This document shows, piece after piece, positions 10,446 through 17,794 of a DNA stretch of 35,689 bases. This DNA is from Sphingomonadaceae bacterium (lineage in GTDB: Bacteria > Pseudomonadota > Alphaproteobacteria > Sphingomonadales > Sphingomonadaceae). Within the stretch, counting starts at the first letter, position 1. Each line of letters opens with the position of its first letter. The stretch covers positions 1 through 35,689 of the forward strand of contig JADLBY010000013.1 in NCBI GenBank assembly GCA_020847445.1. Reading direction: 5' to 3'. The position numbers and the translations under genes were made by a program. Below the pieces are notes generated by a model. The model was not told where the DNA came from, did no database searches, and saw only the letters and a program-made list of their open reading frames with translations.

Positions 10446-10937
10446 TTAGCGCTTCGAGAACTGGAAGCTGCGGCGGGCCTTGGCCTTGCCGTACTTCTTG
10501 CGCTCGACGGTGCGGCTGTCGCGGGTCAGGAAGCCTTCGGCCTTGACCGCGCCGCGCAGCGCGGGCTCGAACTTCGACAATGCCTGGGCGATGCCATGCT
10601 TCACAGCGCCGGCCTGGCCCGAAAGGCCGCCGCCCTTGACGGTGGCGATAATGTCATACTGGCCGACCCGACCGGTGACGTCGAACGGCTGGTTGATGAC
10701 GAGGCGCAGCGTCGGGCGGGCGAAATAGACGGTCTGGTCGCGGCCGTTGACCACGATCTGGCCGGTGCCGGGCTTCAGCCATACACGGGCAACGGCGTCC
10801 TTGCGGCGGCCGGTGGCATAGGCACGACCCTGAGCGTCGACTTCCTTTTCGCGCAGCGGCGCGGCGGGCGCAGCCGGAGCCGAACCTTCGGCACCCAGCG
10901 TCTGGAGGTCAGCGAGCGATTCTACGGTGTCGGACAT
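10446..10937 (-). CDS. rpsI: 30S ribosomal protein S9
   Basis: S9 sits in the small-subunit head, with its C-terminal tail reaching the P-site tRNA. The 163-aa product has an N-terminal alanine/proline-rich extension of about 35 residues ([14 protein letters not shown]), a feature of alphaproteobacterial S9. The conserved core follows, from [20 protein letters not shown] to the basic tail [19 protein letters not shown] ending in Arg. Its ATG overlaps the rplM stop by one base (TAATG), as expected for the coupled rplM-rpsI operon, and a strong intrinsic terminator follows. Confidence 0.98.
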   Translation of the reverse strand: MSDTVESLADLQTLGAEGSAPAAPAAPLREKEVDAQGRAYATGRRKDAVARVWLKPGTGQIVVNGRDQTVYFARPTLRLVINQPFDVTGRVGQYDIIATVKGGGLSGQAGAVKHGIAQALSKFEPALRGAVKAEGFLTRDSRTVERKKYGKAKARRSFQFSKR

Positions 10938-11416
10938 TATGCACCCACCTTGTTCTTGCGGTTCAGGGAAGCGACGTCGAGCACCTTGGGCTGCTGGCCG
11001 TCATGCGGGTGTTCGGTGCCGTTATAGAGGTGCAGTGCACGCATCTGCTGACGACCCAGCGGGCCGCGCGGAACCATGCGCTCGACAGCCTTTTCGAGCA
11101 CGCGCTCGGGGAAACGGCCTTCGAGAACCTTGGCGGCGGTAACGCCCTTGATGCCGCCGGCATAACCAGTGTGGCGATAATAGACCTTGTCGCCCAGCTT
11201 CTTGCCGGTGAACTTCACCTTGTCGGCGTTGATGACGATGACATGGTCACCGCAATCGACGTGCGGGGTAAAGCTCGGCTTGTGCTTGCCGCGCAGGATA
11301 TTGGCGATAATCGTCGCGACGCGGCCGACAACCAGACCGTCGGCATCGATGATATGCCAATCCTTCTGGACGTCCTGCGGGCGGATCGACTTCGTGACTT
11401 TGGACAGCGTTTTCAT
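10937..11416 (-). CDS. rplM: 50S ribosomal protein L13
   Basis: L13 is an early-assembly protein of the large subunit. The 159-aa product begins [20 protein letters not shown] and contains the L13 core ([49 protein letters not shown]-like [12 protein letters not shown]). The frame is open 57 codons upstream, but Met at 11416 matches the family and has CGGAGG upstream. It is first in the rplM-rpsI operon, with a candidate promoter about 70-100 bases upstream. Confidence 0.98.
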   Translation of the reverse strand: MKTLSKVTKSIRPQDVQKDWHIIDADGLVVGRVATIIANILRGKHKPSFTPHVDCGDHVIVINADKVKFTGKKLGDKVYYRHTGYAGGIKGVTAAKVLEGRFPERVLEKAVERMVPRGPLGRQQMRALHLYNGTEHPHDGQQPKVLDVASLNRKNKVGA

Positions 11417-11485
11417 GGCTGCTGTTCGAACCTCCGATAGGGATTTGGTGCTGAAACAGAATCGAATCCGGTTCAGCGGACGCGC

Positions 11486-11515
11486 GCTATTGGCGCGACC
11501 AGTGTCGATAGTCAA
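11486..11515 (-). promoter_or_regulatory. Candidate rplM-rpsI promoter
   Basis: Reading the minus strand, TTGACT (11515-11510) is followed after 18 bases by AATAGC (11491-11486), giving a good -35 and a weak -10 for a housekeeping sigma factor. It lies about 70 bases upstream of the rplM start. Prediction by eye only. Confidence 0.4.
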
Positions 11516-11552
11516 GCAAATGCGCCTGTTTTCGAGCGGGTAAAATAATACC

Positions 11553-11873
11553 CTATGCGGAAACTTCGGCAGCAACCCATTGCGCATAGGCGGGATGGGC
11601 GACGTCGACCTGCCACGACATTATCGCCGGAACCTTGTGCCGGTGGAGGCGCGCAACGCGATCGATAACGTCGCCTTGCCGGGCGGTTGTCGTCTTCAGG
11701 ATGACGGGGTGTTCCTCGGCGGTTTCGACCTCGCCTTCCCAGCGATAGTGCGAAATGACCGGTGGCAGCCGGTTGGCGCAGGCGATCAACCCCTCGGCGA
11801 GCAGTGCGCGACAGCAATCGAGCGCCTCACCCGCGCTCGGGAAAACGGCATAGACTATCGCCAACTCGTTCAT
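11553..11873 (-). CDS. cutA: Divalent-cation tolerance protein CutA
   Basis: A 106-aa CutA1 family protein, a small trimeric ferredoxin-like fold associated with copper and other divalent-cation tolerance. The family signature is visible: [20 protein letters not shown] (about 31-50), the HPVILKTT strand (about 55-62), and the C-terminal HPYEVPEI-equivalent [14 protein letters not shown] (about 77-90) ending with ATW-like YAQWVAAEV. The start lies 8 bases after the ctaA stop on the same strand, so the two are probably co-transcribed. A copper-handling protein next to a cytochrome oxidase assembly enzyme is a sensible pairing, though a functional link is inference. Confidence 0.93.
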   Translation of the reverse strand: MNELAIVYAVFPSAGEALDCCRALLAEGLIACANRLPPVISHYRWEGEVETAEEHPVILKTTTARQGDVIDRVARLHRHKVPAIMSWQVDVAHPAYAQWVAAEVSA

Positions 11874-11881
11874 GACCGGCA

Positions 11882-12931
11882 CTATCCCCTGTTCATGCCC
11901 AGCCGGTGCGCACCCCACACCGTCGTGGCGACAACCAGCGCGCCGACGGCCTGGTGCAGCACCGCGAGCACGATATTCATTCCGGTCATTACGGTCGCAA
12001 TGCCTAATAAAATCTGTGTCCCGAATGCTGAATGGATGGCGATCGAAACCTGCCTTGCACCGGCGCTTTTCAGGCGACGGGCCAAGACCACAAGGGCGAC
12101 CACCACCACCCACGCCCACCAGCGATGGATGAAATGGATCAGGAAAGGATCGTGGGTCAGCGCGAACCATGCGCCCCGGCTCCAGTCCACGCCTTCGGGA
12201 TAGAATCGGCCGTTCATCAGCGGCCAGCTGTTCGATACATAGCCGGCATTCAGCCCGGCCACCCAGGCACCGAACAGCAACTGGACAAACAGGATCAGCA
12301 ATATGGTTAAGCCGGCGCCGGTCAGCCGCGCGGGTTTTGCGCCGCCATTTCGTGCCAGCGCCCTCAGGTCGAGCGCGGTCCAGACCAGTCCGCCCATGAT
12401 CAGCAGCGCCGTCAGCAGGTGCACCGCCAGGCGGAAATGGCTGACATCGGTCCGCAGGCTGAGGCCCGACGACACCATCCACCAGCCGATCGCCCCCTGC
12501 AGTCCGCCGAGCGCCAGCAACGCCAGCAATCGTGGCTTGTAGCCGCGCGGGATCCGGCGCGTCACCCAATAGAAGGCCAGCGGCAGGGCAAAGGCCAGCC
12601 CGATCAGCCGCCCGAGCAGCCGGTGCACCCATTCCCAGAAAAAGATGAACTTGAACTGGGCGAGCGTCATGCCCGCAGGCCCGTTAATCTCGACATATTC
12701 GGGGATTTGCTTGTATTTTTCGAACTCGGCCATCCACTGCGCCTCGTTCAGCGGCGGGATCGCCCCGGTCACGGGCTTCCATTCGGTAATCGACAGCCCC
12801 GATTCGGTCAGCCGCGTTATCCCCCCGACAATCACCATCAGGAAGACAAGAAAGGCGACGGCCATCAACCAGTTAGCCAGTTTGAGCGGGGCGTCGGGCG
12901 TTTGGCCTGCGAAGGCGGAGCGGTTTTGCAT
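11882..12931 (-). CDS. ctaA: Heme A synthase (COX15/CtaA)
   Basis: Oxidises the C8 methyl of heme O to give heme A for aa3-type cytochrome oxidase in the inner membrane. The 349-aa protein has eight predicted TM segments as two four-helix halves. Characteristic sequences are GGITRLTESGLSITEWKPVTGAIPP (first extracytoplasmic loop), EXXHR-type FFWEWVHRLLGR, HFRLAVHLL, HFIHRWWAW and VLHQAVGAL, which supply the heme-binding histidines. It lacks the Cys pair of Bacillus CtaA, consistent with the alphaproteobacterial/mitochondrial type. Met at 12931 (MQNRSAF) is the chosen start; Met at 12994 is also possible, and neither has a clear SD. cutA follows 8 bases later. Confidence 0.95.
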   Translation of the reverse strand: MQNRSAFAGQTPDAPLKLANWLMAVAFLVFLMVIVGGITRLTESGLSITEWKPVTGAIPPLNEAQWMAEFEKYKQIPEYVEINGPAGMTLAQFKFIFFWEWVHRLLGRLIGLAFALPLAFYWVTRRIPRGYKPRLLALLALGGLQGAIGWWMVSSGLSLRTDVSHFRLAVHLLTALLIMGGLVWTALDLRALARNGGAKPARLTGAGLTILLILFVQLLFGAWVAGLNAGYVSNSWPLMNGRFYPEGVDWSRGAWFALTHDPFLIHFIHRWWAWVVVVALVVLARRLKSAGARQVSIAIHSAFGTQILLGIATVMTGMNIVLAVLHQAVGALVVATTVWGAHRLGMNRG

Positions 12932-13159
12932 CGGCGCGATATGATTGCAGGCGGGCCGCAACGCAAGGCCGGGCTGCATATGCCCATGCGGCAAATTTTA
13001 CCGACGAAAGAACAGCAAATTAGGCCCATTCGCCAGCAATGCGGCGGCGAAAAGGTGGAAAGCCGGTATTATGTTCCCTATATGAGTAACAATGTAACGC
13101 GGCTGCAATGAATAGTTTCATTGACGCGACAGTAATTTACGCATTGTTTGGAATGATTT
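12932..13159. other. Divergent intergenic region between ctaA and a small gene
   Basis: A 228-base divergent region that should contain promoters in both directions. It is less GC-rich than its neighbours towards 13080-13159. A short perfect hairpin pairs 13107-13112 with 13117-13122 (AATGAA/TTCATT). A TTGACG at 13121-13126 could be a -35 element for the plus-strand gene, but no convincing -10 follows at the right distance. Confidence 0.35.
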
Positions 13160-13525
13160 ATGAGCGGCATGGCTGGCAGCTCGCTTTCGAGCGCGCCCAA
13201 CGGAAAGATCATCGACTTTGATCGCGCCGAATTGCGGCGCGTGCCGTTTCAGGATTCGCTGTATCTATGGGTATCGGCCCGCACAACGGGCAGCGGCACC
13301 GAATTGCAGCTGGCGCCCCGCATCTATCACGATCGCCCGGACTATTGGGGGATCGAGGTGGTTGCCATCAATCCGCCGCGCGCGGCAAATGATGCGGGGC
13401 ACCCGGATGAAGCCCGCGCAGCCGAACGCGCGGTGCCGTTGACCGGGATCACCGGAACGCACGGCATAAGGGTCATCGGTGCCAGCCATAGCCAGCTTAT
13501 CGAGATTGACGGCGGGTCCTATTAG
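13160..13525 (+). CDS. Small protein of unknown function
   Basis: A 121-aa protein not recognised as a known family. It is predicted soluble, with no signal peptide or TM segment. An N-terminal Gly/Ser-rich stretch leads into alternating hydrophobic strands (KIIDFDRAELRRVPFQ, SLYLWVSARTTGSG, YWGIEVVAINPP), suggesting a small beta-rich domain, then an Ala/Glu-rich linker and a last strand pair (IRVIGASHSQLIEIDGGSY). The start has a GGAA-like SD about 6 bases upstream. It stands alone, divergent from ctaA and convergent with dsbD. Codon use matches the surrounding chromosome. Confidence 0.7.
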   Translation: MSGMAGSSLSSAPNGKIIDFDRAELRRVPFQDSLYLWVSARTTGSGTELQLAPRIYHDRPDYWGIEVVAINPPRAANDAGHPDEARAAERAVPLTGITGTHGIRVIGASHSQLIEIDGGSY

Positions 13526-13708
13526 GGTCGCAACCCGTTGTCATGGGGCGGGGGCAGGCCGCGATGCCTTTTCGAAGGCAGCACCTCAACATCGGCCTGC
13601 CTCCAAACCCCTTTTGACCGCCGCGCGGTCGCCCATGCAGCCGGGCCAATCCTGTACAAACACGCTCCCGCCGTCCAGCCCGTTGGCCGGACGCACGATC
13701 CGCTTGCG
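13526..13708. other. Convergent intergenic region with nested hairpin
   Basis: A 183-base gap between two converging stops. Bases 13553-13561 (GGCAGGCCG) pair perfectly with 13593-13601, extended by ATG/CAT after a 2-base bulge. Inside, 13566-13580 forms GCCTT-TTCG-AAGGC. No strong T-run follows on either strand, so this could be a cruciform repeat or a weak bidirectional terminator. No gene is seen. Confidence 0.4.
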
Positions 13709-15781
13709 CTACTTCTCCAGCGCCTCGGCCAGAACCGCTGGCGTCAGCAGTTGCGGCAATATCCGCGGTTCGGCGCGGCGCGGATAATAAAGGTAAAGCG
13801 GCACGCCCGACCGCCCGTGGGTGGCGAGGAAGCGCGCGATTTCCGGGTCGCGCCGGGTGAAATCCCCGACCATCACCCTGACGCCCTTTTGCCGGAACAG
13901 CCGGATCGTCTCTTCCCGGTTGATGGCGGCCGCCTCGTTGACCTTGCAGGTCACGCACCAGTCCGCGGTGAAATAGAGAAAGACCGGATCGCCCGAAGCG
14001 CGGAGCGCGGCCAGCCGGTCGCTGTCAAAGGGCAGCGCGCCCGACAGGGTGGTCGTGCCGGACTGTGCTTCGCCATTGCTGTCGGGAAGCCGCGTTGCCC
14101 CGGCGGCGATGATGGCAACGGCACCGGTCAGCAGAAGCAGCGGGGCAAAGGCCAGGCGCGCCTGCAGCATCCTGTAACCGCATGCCAGCGCCAGCATCAG
14201 CACGGCCGCCAGAACCCCGATCAGCAGTCCGCCATCTCCCGAAAGCCGCGACAACAGCCAGAGCAAGGCAAGCGCGGTCAGCCCCATCGGTATCGCCATC
14301 GCCTTGCGAAACCATTCGAGCCAGCGCCCGGGGCGGGGCAGCATCGCGCGCAGTCGCGGGACATATGCGATCAGCAGGAAGGGCAGGGCGATGCCGAGCC
14401 CCAGACAGCCGAAAAGCAGCATCCCCTCTGCCGGAGGTAGCAGGATCGCAGCCCCCATCGCCGCCGCCATGAACGGCCCGGTGCACGGCGTCGCCACCAT
14501 TGCGGCCAGGACGCCGGTCCAGAACGAACCCGACAGCCCGGCGCGTTGCGCCAGCCGCCCGCCAACCGAAAGCCCGGGCAGTTCGAACAGCCCGGCGAGA
14601 TTGGCCGTCACGGCGACCATCAGCACCAGCAGCGCCAGCACGACCGCCGGCTCCTGCAACTGAAAGGCCCAGCCGACCTGTTCGCCTGCGGATCGCAGCG
14701 CCAGCATGATCGCGCCCAGCGCGAGGCAGCTCAGCACCAGGCCGGCGGTATAGGCCAGCGCATCCTGCCGCGCCTCGCCTTCGTCACCCCCCGCCCTTGC
14801 CAGCGCCAGCGCCTTGAGGCCAAGGATCGGAAAGACGCACGGCATCAGGTTCAGCAGCATCCCTCCGGCCAGCGCGCCGAGCAGCAGCCAGAGCATGGCG
14901 GGCCGTTCGGGCGCGGCGGGCGCCTGCTTGTCATCGGCGGCGAGCGTCGCGATCATGGCACCACCCCGGGGAATATCGCCCGCGACGGTGCGCACCAGCA
15001 GCCCCTGTCCGTCCCCGATACGCAACAGGCCCTCCACCGGTCCGGCCTCTCCCTGCATTTCGGTTTCGATTACCAGCCAGTCACCGGCGCGGCGAGCGGT
15101 CTGCGGCGCGGCATAGCGGACACGGTTGGCGGTCAGCGCGAAGAACCAGGGCCGGTCGAGCGGCGCGCTGGCGGGATAGGGTATCGCGATGCGATAGATT
15201 TTGCCGTCGATGGCATAGCGCGCGCTCTGATCGAGCGGAACCGGAATCGCCGCGCGCCATTGGTCGAAGCGCTGGCGCTGCTGTGCCGTGACCGCGCCGT
15301 CCCCGGCACGCAGCGGCAGGTCGAAACGGCCCTGCTGCGGGACGCAGATAGTGTCGGTGCAGGCGAGCCAGTTCGCCGCAACCGCGATCGGCAGGGCACC
15401 GCCTGCGGGGACCGAACCGGCAATCTGCAGATCGACCAGCACCGCGTGCGGATCTTCGTAAACATGGTTCATCAGGCCGCCGATCAACAGCGGCCGTGGC
15501 ACCGGAAAGCGCGGCTTGCCTGCGGTTATTCCGGCGGGCAATTTCCATTCGAGCTGCAATCCCAGCCCGGCATCACCGGGATTTTCCCAATAGCCATGCC
15601 AGCCGGGCCGGGGTTCGAACAGAAAGGCCAGCGTCACCGAGCCGCCGGGCGCGGGCGCCATCGTTTCGGCAACCAGCCGCCCCGGAACATCGGGCTGCTG
15701 CCCGGTCACACCCTGCGCCGCCACCACCTGCGCCGAGAGCAGCGCAAGCGACAGCAACAGCCAGCGCAGCAGCATCGCCAT
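13709..15781 (-). CDS. dsbD: DsbD/ScsB-type thiol:disulfide interchange protein
   Basis: Transfers reducing power from cytoplasmic thioredoxin across the inner membrane to periplasmic disulfide partners. The 690-aa protein has three parts. After a signal peptide (about 1-22) there is a periplasmic domain with Cys pair LACTDTIC. The central membrane domain has two redox cysteines in NLMPCVFPILGLKAL and ATPCTGPFMAAAMG. The C-terminal thioredoxin fold has CVTC (Cys609, Cys612) in TADWCVTCKVN. Met at 15781 is favoured over the Met two codons later because it gives a 1-base overlap with the divK stop (TGATG). Partners may include cytochrome c maturation proteins. The coupling to divK is unusual. 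Confidence 0.93.
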   Translation of the reverse strand: MAMLLRWLLLSLALLSAQVVAAQGVTGQQPDVPGRLVAETMAPAPGGSVTLAFLFEPRPGWHGYWENPGDAGLGLQLEWKLPAGITAGKPRFPVPRPLLIGGLMNHVYEDPHAVLVDLQIAGSVPAGGALPIAVAANWLACTDTICVPQQGRFDLPLRAGDGAVTAQQRQRFDQWRAAIPVPLDQSARYAIDGKIYRIAIPYPASAPLDRPWFFALTANRVRYAAPQTARRAGDWLVIETEMQGEAGPVEGLLRIGDGQGLLVRTVAGDIPRGGAMIATLAADDKQAPAAPERPAMLWLLLGALAGGMLLNLMPCVFPILGLKALALARAGGDEGEARQDALAYTAGLVLSCLALGAIMLALRSAGEQVGWAFQLQEPAVVLALLVLMVAVTANLAGLFELPGLSVGGRLAQRAGLSGSFWTGVLAAMVATPCTGPFMAAAMGAAILLPPAEGMLLFGCLGLGIALPFLLIAYVPRLRAMLPRPGRWLEWFRKAMAIPMGLTALALLWLLSRLSGDGGLLIGVLAAVLMLALACGYRMLQARLAFAPLLLLTGAVAIIAAGATRLPDSNGEAQSGTTTLSGALPFDSDRLAALRASGDPVFLYFTADWCVTCKVNEAAAINREETIRLFRQKGVRVMVGDFTRRDPEIARFLATHGRSGVPLYLYYPRRAEPRILPQLLTPAVLAEALEK

Positions 15782-16146
15782 CAGCCGGTAATCGCTTTCA
15801 CCGCGCCAAGGAACTGCACCATCCCCACCGGCTTTGACAGATAGGCCCGCGCGCCTGCGCCCAATATCCGTTCTTCATCGCCCTTGCCTGCATAGGCGGT
15901 CACCGCCAGCACCGGGATCGGCTTCAGATCGGCCTCGCTTTGCATCGCCTCGATCAGGTCAAGCCCGCTGACATGCGGCATCTGGATGTCCATGATGACC
16001 AGGTCCGGCGCGAAACCGCGCATCCGGGCAAAGGCCTCGCGCCCGTCACGCAACCCTTCGACCTCGAACTGGTGGGCACGCAACAGATCGGTGAACAATT
16101 TGAGGTTCAACTCATTATCCTCGACGATCAGAACCTTCTTGCCCAC
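15781..16146 (-). CDS. divK: Single-domain response regulator DivK
   Basis: DivK is a stand-alone receiver that, in Caulobacter, controls CckA-CtrA signalling and polar cell fate through DivJ and PleC. The proposed start is GTG at 16146, 5 bases after GAGG. With it the 121-aa protein has phosphoacceptor Asp53 in LVIMDIQMP, acidic pocket Glu9-Asp10, switch Thr83 and Lys105 in SKP, the same numbers as Caulobacter DivK. The sequence GKKVLIVEDNELNLKLF and the GDEERI segment are DivK-specific. GTG at 16152 is an alternative. The frame stays open into the upstream REP-like repeat, which would give a false N-terminus. Its stop overlaps the dsbD start by one base, rather than leading into pleD as in Caulobacter. 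Confidence 0.9.
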   Translation of the reverse strand: MGKKVLIVEDNELNLKLFTDLLRAHQFEVEGLRDGREAFARMRGFAPDLVIMDIQMPHVSGLDLIEAMQSEADLKPIPVLAVTAYAGKGDEERILGAGARAYLSKPVGMVQFLGAVKAITG

Positions 16147-16185
16147 TTGCACCTCATTTCGGGCCCAAAACCTCTCACGTCTTTC

Positions 16186-16269
16186 GTCATTTCCGCGACG
16201 GCGGGAATCCATCACCTGGGGAACAAATTTCAACCGCCGGTGATGGACCCCCGCCTTCGCGGGGGTGAC
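16186..16269. repeat. REP-like imperfect inverted repeat
   Basis: Two 31-base arms (16186-16216 and 16239-16269) are reverse complements with about six mismatches, separated by 22 bases. Each arm carries a CGCGAAGGCGGG-like core, the type of dispersed palindrome common between genes in sphingomonads and other proteobacteria (recalled, not searched). It fills the divergent divK/DUF3572 promoter region. Confidence 0.7.
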
Positions 16270-16304
16270 GAACTAGGGGAGAGACGGTCTAGGCATCTCT
16301 GTTT

Positions 16305-16322
16305 CTTTCGCTTAAGCGAAAG
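16305..16322. promoter_or_regulatory. 18-bp perfect palindrome over the RBS of the DUF3572 gene
   Basis: CTTTCGCTTAAGCGAAAG is a perfect 18-base palindrome ending 2 bases before the ATG at 16325, so it covers the whole ribosome-binding region. It could be a repressor operator or an RNA element. It contains one TTAA half-site but not the full CtrA TTAA-N7-TTAA motif. Confidence 0.45.
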
Positions 16323-16324
16323 CC

Positions 16325-16612
16325 ATGCTGGAAACAAATGCGAAAAGCGTTGCGCAGATTCAGGCCGACCCGGCGACGCTCGCGCTGGGCGCGCTCGGCT
16401 GGATATTGGGCGATAGCGATCGTGCCGCGCGGATGCTGGCGCTGACCGGCCTGACCCCGGACATATTGCGCACCGACATCGCGGAAAAGGCGACATTGGC
16501 CGCGATCCTTTCCTTCCTTGAAGCGCATGAGCCCGACCTGATTGCCGCTGCCGAACATATCGGCGCGAACCCGCAGGCGCTTGTCCGCGCCCGAATGGAG
16601 CTTGAAGCATGA
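16325..16612 (+). CDS. DUF3572 family protein
   Basis: A 95-aa all-helical protein matching the alphaproteobacterial DUF3572 family by recall: LALGALGWILGDSDRAARMLALTGLTP followed by a second helical repeat ILSFLEAHEPDLIAAAEHIG. The function is unknown. An in-frame stop 10 bases upstream leaves Met at 16325 as the first start, and there is no strong SD outside the palindrome. It overlaps the HAD gene by 4 bases (ATGA) and is divergent from divK. The same family is often found beside divK in other alphaproteobacteria (memory-based), so the association may be functional. Confidence 0.82.
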   Translation: MLETNAKSVAQIQADPATLALGALGWILGDSDRAARMLALTGLTPDILRTDIAEKATLAAILSFLEAHEPDLIAAAEHIGANPQALVRARMELEA

Positions 16613-17256
16613 GCCGTCCCCTGCTGATTTCCGATTGTGACGAAGTGCTGCTGCACATGGTCGTGCCGTTTCGCGACTGGCTCGACGAGGCGCATCATAT
16701 CGATTTCGATCTGGTCCATGGCGACTGGGGGGAAGCGCTGCGGCACAAGCATGACGGCACCCAGGTCGAACGCGGACATGTCTGGAATCTCCTGAACGGC
16801 TTTTTCCTGACCGAGATGCACCGGCAACAGCCGATCGACGGTGCGGTGGAAGCGATCAACAGGATCGCCGCGCATGCCGATGTCGTGATCCTCACCAATC
16901 TGATGGATCAGCACAACCAGTCGCGCGCCGAACAGTTGCGGGCGGTGGGCATCGATGCGCCGGTTTACACAAATCAGGGCGGCAAGGGCGAGGCGCTGGC
17001 CCGCATTGTCGAACGCTATAATCCCAGCGTCGCGGTGTTTGTCGACGATCTTGACCATCAGCATGAATCGGTTGCCGAAACCCTGCCCGATGTCTGGCGG
17101 CTGCAATTTGTCGGCGAACCGATATTGTGGCAGCGCGTCCAGCCATCGCGGTCGGCGCATGCCCGGATCGACCTGTGGCACCAGGCAGAACATTGGATTA
17201 CCGAAAAGCTGCTCGCCGGCAGCCCCGCTCCTCTCGTCCAGAAAGAACCCGCATGA
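16609..17256 (+). CDS. HAD-superfamily hydrolase
   Basis: A 215-aa haloacid dehalogenase-type phosphatase. Motif I is ISDCDEVLL (nucleophile Asp9, acid Asp11, with the DxDxV layout), motif II is VVILTNLMD (Thr in a hydrophobic strand), a lysine-bearing NQGGKGEAL segment supplies motif III, and motif IV is VAVFVDDLDHQ with paired aspartates. A helical cap lies between motifs I and II. The substrate is unknown. It is the middle gene of a tightly packed trio, overlapping the DUF3572 gene and the RidA gene by 4 bases each, so all three are probably translated from one message. Confidence 0.85.
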   Translation: MSRPLLISDCDEVLLHMVVPFRDWLDEAHHIDFDLVHGDWGEALRHKHDGTQVERGHVWNLLNGFFLTEMHRQQPIDGAVEAINRIAAHADVVILTNLMDQHNQSRAEQLRAVGIDAPVYTNQGGKGEALARIVERYNPSVAVFVDDLDHQHESVAETLPDVWRLQFVGEPILWQRVQPSRSAHARIDLWHQAEHWITEKLLAGSPAPLVQKEPA

Positions 17257-17711
17257 TCGAAGACCGCCTCGCCGAACTCGGCATCACCCTTCCCGAACCG
17301 GCGGCGCCGGTCGCCTCCTATGTGCCGACGGTAGAGGCTGGCGGGCTGCTCTATATTTCGGGGCAGGTGTCCTTTGTCGACGGCAAGCTGATGACCGGCA
17401 AGGTCGGGGACACGCGCAGCGACGAAGACGGAATCCTGGCCGCGCAAGGGTGCGGGCTGATGCTGATCGCCCAGATGAAAAAGGCGCTGGGATCGCTCGA
17501 CCGCGTCGAACGCATCGTCAAGCTGGGCGCCTTCATTGCCTCCACCCCCGATTTCACCGGTCAGCCCAAGGTTGCCAATGGCGCGTCCGACCTGATGGAG
17601 GCGGTGTTCGGTGATGCGGGCAAACATGCGCGCAGCGCCGTTGGCGTCCCCGTCCTGCCGCTCGATTCGACGGTTGAGATCGATGCCGTCATAAAGATCA
17701 GGGAATCCTAA
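17253..17711 (+). CDS. RidA family (YjgF/YER057c/UK114) protein
   Basis: A 152-aa RidA-family protein of the longer subgroup often annotated as an endoribonuclease L-PSP-like or deaminase homologue. Bona fide RidA hydrolyses reactive enamines/imines made by PLP enzymes. Visible features are the N-terminal strands (SYVPTVEAGGLLYISGQ), the central LMLIAQMKKALGSLDRVERIVKLGAFIAS, and the end HARSAVGVPVLPLDSTVEIDAVIKI. The catalytic Arg of classical RidA (in the C-R-V-x-x-A region) is represented by Arg in HARSAVGV, so activity is plausible but unproved. Met at 17253 overlaps the HAD stop by ATGA; the frame is open 42 codons further upstream but lies inside that gene. Confidence 0.9.
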   Translation: MIEDRLAELGITLPEPAAPVASYVPTVEAGGLLYISGQVSFVDGKLMTGKVGDTRSDEDGILAAQGCGLMLIAQMKKALGSLDRVERIVKLGAFIASTPDFTGQPKVANGASDLMEAVFGDAGKHARSAVGVPVLPLDSTVEIDAVIKIRES

Positions 17712-17724
17712 AATCGTTGCGGCC

Positions 17725-17770
17725 GCTGGTACGTTGGGTGCCATAATATTGGCTCACCCAACGCACCAGC
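17725..17770. promoter_or_regulatory. 16-bp inverted repeat between ridA and a FemAB-like gene
   Basis: Bases 17725-17740 (GCTGGTACGTTGGGTG) pair with 17755-17770 with a single mismatch, around an AT-rich 14-base loop. It starts 14 bases after the RidA stop and ends 24 bases before the next start. No T-run follows on the plus strand, so an operator or mRNA-stabilising hairpin is as likely as a terminator. Confidence 0.5.
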
Positions 17771-17794
17771 GACACGACGAGGTTCGGTTTTGAC

